From an uncultured beta proteobacterium (GTDB lineage Bacteria; Pseudomonadota; Gammaproteobacteria; Burkholderiales; Burkholderiaceae): a stretch of DNA of 33,009 nt. Below are positions 30,777-33,009 of this stretch, in pieces; position 1 is the stretch's first letter; each line of letters starts with the position of its first letter. The translations under genes and the position numbers were made by a program. The stretch is taken from assembly GCA_903867305.1 (NCBI GenBank), contig CAIPQU010000048.1, positions 1-33,009 of the forward strand, in the 5' to 3' direction. The notes beneath the pieces are model-generated. The model had not been told where the DNA came from. It saw only the letters and a list, made by a program, of their open reading frames with translations, and did no database searches.

Positions 30777-31796
30777 TTACTTAATTTGTCGTTCACTTAA
30801 AGGTGGTAAATATTTATCTGAGTACTCGGTTTCAGGACTTGGTGTCTTCTTTAACTGGTATGCATCCACGACAAGGCCAATCATTTTTTTCATACGATCT
30901 ATTGGCACAACACTAAGGCCATTTTTTTGTACCCATTTTGTATTAGTTAGGCCGTTAGCAATATCTAGACGAATTTTTTCTACATTATCTTTCATCATCG
31001 AATCTTTTTTCTTTAAAACATCGATGGCTGCTTGTGGATCTTTGATCGTATCGATAGTCCCTTTATTAAGCCCTGATACAACACCTTTAACAATATCGGG
31101 ATTTTCATCTGCAAATTTCTTTGTTGTCACAAGTGTTAGCCCATATAAGTCAACTCCAAAATCAGAGTATTTAATAGCTTGAACATCATTTAGGGAAATA
31201 CCCAAATCTAATAATGCAGGAATCATCGAATTTGTAAATCCTCCCATAGCATCAACCTCTTTACGCACCATCATTGGACCAAATAATTGAGGCTGAACTG
31301 AAACCCAATTAACTTTAACATTTTCTGCGCGTGCCGCTTTAAGAAAAATTGGAAAGGTATCATAAATTGCAAACCCAGGACCTCCAGCAATTTTTTTACC
31401 TTCAAGATCTGCTGGCTTTTTTAAATTACTTGATTTGAGAGTAATAATAGACAGTGGTGTTTCGTCAAAGCTAATATAAACTGCAATCAACTGAGATTCT
31501 GGATGCTCTGTATTAAATTTAATCATCGTCGGAAAATCTACCCAACCAAACTGATAAACACCACTAGCAACACTAACTGCGGTATTGGCTGCACCCTTTC
31601 CTGCTTCAATCGAAACATTTAAACCAGATTTTGAAAAATATCCTTTATCTAAGGCTACAAAAAAAGGCGCATGCGTTCCTTGGACCACCCAGTCCAACAT
31701 AATTTTTATATCTTTGCTTTGCCCATAGGAAAAAAAACTTAAAAAGACAAAAGAACAACAAATTAAATTACAAATGGATTTATTTAGTAAGCGCAT
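30777..31796 (-). CDS. NMT1/THI5-like ABC substrate-binding protein
   Basis: The 339-residue protein has a signal peptide (about 1-27) and the NMT1/SsuA-type receptor fold: IKIMLDWVVQGTHAPFFVALDKGYF, a GKGAANTAVSVASGVYQFGWVD segment and KKPADLEGKKIAGGPGFA. Such receptors bind pyrimidines (HMP), nitrate, taurine or aromatic nitrogen compounds. No permease or ATPase gene is present, so it is an orphan receptor here. The NtrC-like site at 31887-31903 lies about 90 bp upstream. A divergent deacetylase-fold gene starts 272 bp away, and this pairing recurs with purine/pyrimidine-type scavenging genes elsewhere, so a nitrogen-rich ligand is favoured but not shown. Confidence 0.85.
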   Translation of the reverse strand: MRLLNKSICNLICCSFVFLSFFSYGQSKDIKIMLDWVVQGTHAPFFVALDKGYFSKSGLNVSIEAGKGAANTAVSVASGVYQFGWVDFPTMIKFNTEHPESQLIAVYISFDETPLSIITLKSSNLKKPADLEGKKIAGGPGFAIYDTFPIFLKAARAENVKVNWVSVQPQLFGPMMVRKEVDAMGGFTNSMIPALLDLGISLNDVQAIKYSDFGVDLYGLTLVTTKKFADENPDIVKGVVSGLNKGTIDTIKDPQAAIDVLKKKDSMMKDNVEKIRLDIANGLTNTKWVQKNGLSVVPIDRMKKMIGLVVDAYQLKKTPSPETEYSDKYLPPLSERQIK

Positions 31797-31886
31797 TTTG
31801 ACAGTCTTTCATAAAAATATATGTAATAAATATTACTATGATTAATTGTTAAAACAAAAAATCTTCAACATGTATTTGAGCGTTAC

Positions 31887-31903
31887 TGCACCAAACTAGG
31901 GTA
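31887..31903 (+). promoter_or_regulatory. Imperfect NtrC-like site in divergent promoter region
   Basis: TGCACCAAACTAGGGTA matches GCACY-N5-RGTGC at 8 of 10 fixed positions, and another TGCACCA half-site is at 32006-32012. Both are in the 272-bp region between the NMT1-like receptor gene and the divergent deacetylase-fold gene. No sigma-54 promoter with the standard spacing was found. Confidence 0.25.
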
Positions 31904-32068
31904 AATATTAATTCTTAACTAATTTTGAATGAGACTAGATATTTTTGAAAAAGTAATTTAGATTAACATCATAAATAGTGTGATACAAAACTATTAATTC
32001 TTTGTTGCACCATATATTTTTAATTGAATTTTAAAAACAGTTTGACCTAAATTTTAGAGAGTCTTTAT

Positions 32069-32977
32069 ATGCTGAAGTTACCACATCATCATCGTTATGA
32101 CTATTTACCAATAACCAATAGAAAGCACTATAGCTGGCCTAATGGTAAACGTTTAGCCTTCTATATTGCACTTAATATAGAACATTTTGCTTTTCAAGCG
32201 GGAATGGGTATAGACCCTCATAATCGAGGCGGCCCTCAGACCAACAGAAATTATGCTTGGCGTGATTATGGTAATCGGGTTGGTAATTGGCGCTTATTTG
32301 AAATTTTAGATGAACTCAAAATACCTGCATCTATTCTTTTGAATTCAGCTGTTTGCTATGAATACCCTGAAATTATTCAAAAAATTAAGCAGCGAGGTGA
32401 TGATGTTTTAGGTCATGGGCGAACAAATGCTGAAATTCTCAAAGGTATGTGGGAAGATGATGAGCGCCGTGTCATTATGGAATGTGTAGAAGTCATTCAG
32501 AAGCATGTCGGTGTGAGGCCTTACGGTTGGATGGGAGCTCAATCCGTGGAGAGTAGTGTTACTCCAGATTTATTAAAAGAATGTGGTTTTACTCACCTTT
32601 TAGACTGGCCTGTAGATGATCAACCGATTTATATGAGAACGCGATCAGGCTCATTATTGTCGGTTCCCTACCCGATGGAACTCAATGATGCTGGCTCAAT
32701 CGTCAATCGCGACCATACAGGTAGAGATTTTGCCGATATGATTGTTGATCAATTTGAGTTTTTATTAGAGGCCTCTGAAAAACAACCATTAGTTTTTGCT
32801 TTATCTTTACATGGCTTTGTTGTAGGCCAACCCTTTAGACTTCGACCGTTGCTTCAAGCCATCAAGCATTGTGTAAAACATCCTAAAGCAGATGAAATTT
32901 GGTTTACGCGTGCTGGTGATATAGCAAGGTATTGTATGGCACTTGAAAAAGGCTTAATTCCTGGAAGTGAGTATTAG
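32069..32977 (+). CDS. Polysaccharide-deacetylase-fold protein (PuuE-like)
   Basis: The 302-residue protein has the NodB/polysaccharide deacetylase fold seen in PuuE-type allantoinases and related amidohydrolases. The recognisable parts are KRLAFYIALNIEHFAF, VLGHGRTNAEIL, GWMGAQSVESSVTPDLLKECGFTHLLDWPVDDQP and LSLHGFVVGQPFRLRPL. The classical TFDD and HxxxH metal-binding motifs are incomplete (HGRTN in place of H-S/T-x-x-H), as is usual for this branch. GAGAG precedes ATG 32069. It diverges from the NMT1-like receptor gene. A cyclic amide or ureide substrate is likely by family, unproven by sequence. A new ATG at 33000 (ATGAAAGAAC) may start the next gene, which lies beyond the window. Confidence 0.8.
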   Translation: MLKLPHHHRYDYLPITNRKHYSWPNGKRLAFYIALNIEHFAFQAGMGIDPHNRGGPQTNRNYAWRDYGNRVGNWRLFEILDELKIPASILLNSAVCYEYPEIIQKIKQRGDDVLGHGRTNAEILKGMWEDDERRVIMECVEVIQKHVGVRPYGWMGAQSVESSVTPDLLKECGFTHLLDWPVDDQPIYMRTRSGSLLSVPYPMELNDAGSIVNRDHTGRDFADMIVDQFEFLLEASEKQPLVFALSLHGFVVGQPFRLRPLLQAIKHCVKHPKADEIWFTRAGDIARYCMALEKGLIPGSEY

Positions 32978-33009
32978 TAAATAACAGAAAGTTAATGCAA
33001 TGAAAGAAC

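Noticed and set aside
31875..31900. TTTGGTGCAGTAACGCTC (minus) as a sigma-54 -24/-12 promoter
   Set aside because: GG to GC spacing is 9 rather than 10 and the core bases do not fit.

Overview
The window looks like accessory metabolic DNA from a low-GC betaproteobacterium of the Burkholderiaceae, most like a Polynucleobacter-type freshwater bacterium. The signs are a solitary Bug-type (TctC) binding protein, an NrtA-like binding protein with a Cys/His-rich leader before its Tat signal, tandem DUF6644/DUF6152 genes, and AT-rich DNA with good Shine-Dalgarno sites. The taxon is an inference. No rRNA, tRNA, CRISPR array or phage genes were seen.

Layout. (1) 1-197 holds the first 30 codons of a TnpB-type (IS200/IS605 OrfB) gene running off the left edge, plus its left-end sequence. 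The same left end recurs inverted at 10668-10815, attached to a tnpB gene broken after 13 codons, so about 10.5 kb is bracketed by inverted copies. (2) 198-10667: a small membrane protein; a four-gene leftward operon (HpaB-type flavin monooxygenase, DUF2848/FAH-like, cupin, amidase); a divergent MarR regulator with an 18-bp palindrome in the shared promoter region; an exported formamidase; an exported metallo-beta-lactamase-fold hydrolase; and a membrane/exported module of unknown function (two DUF6644 paralogues, an exported Trp-rich protein, DUF6152). (3) 10970-16954: DUF2452 protein, tandem rhodanese, rubredoxin fused to a flavin reductase, an acyl-CoA-dehydrogenase-like flavoprotein, an OsmC protein lacking its second cysteine, and an NrtA-like binding protein. 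These suggest sulfur or redox chemistry on an imported small molecule. (4) 17300-21223: ADP-forming acyl-CoA synthetase, enoyl-CoA hydratase/isomerase and Bug binding protein in one leftward operon. (5) 21594-24315: two-subunit molybdenum hydroxylase (IorAB-like), rightward. (6) 24443-29305: a complete TRAP transporter with a CocE-type hydrolase gene inside its operon. (7) 29357-32977: LVIVD-repeat propeller protein, NMT1/THI5-like binding protein, and a divergent PuuE-like deacetylase-fold protein.

Together the genes read as a scavenging island: four substrate-binding proteins from three transporter classes, amide hydrolases, a monooxygenase and a molybdenum hydroxylase. Uptake and oxidation of small, often nitrogen-containing, organic molecules is the simplest reading. 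Imperfect NtrC-like sites (TGCACY-N5-RGTGCA type) lie upstream of the formamidase, the MarR/monooxygenase pair, the NrtA-like gene and the NMT1-like gene, which fits nitrogen control but is unproven. No substrate can be assigned from sequence alone.
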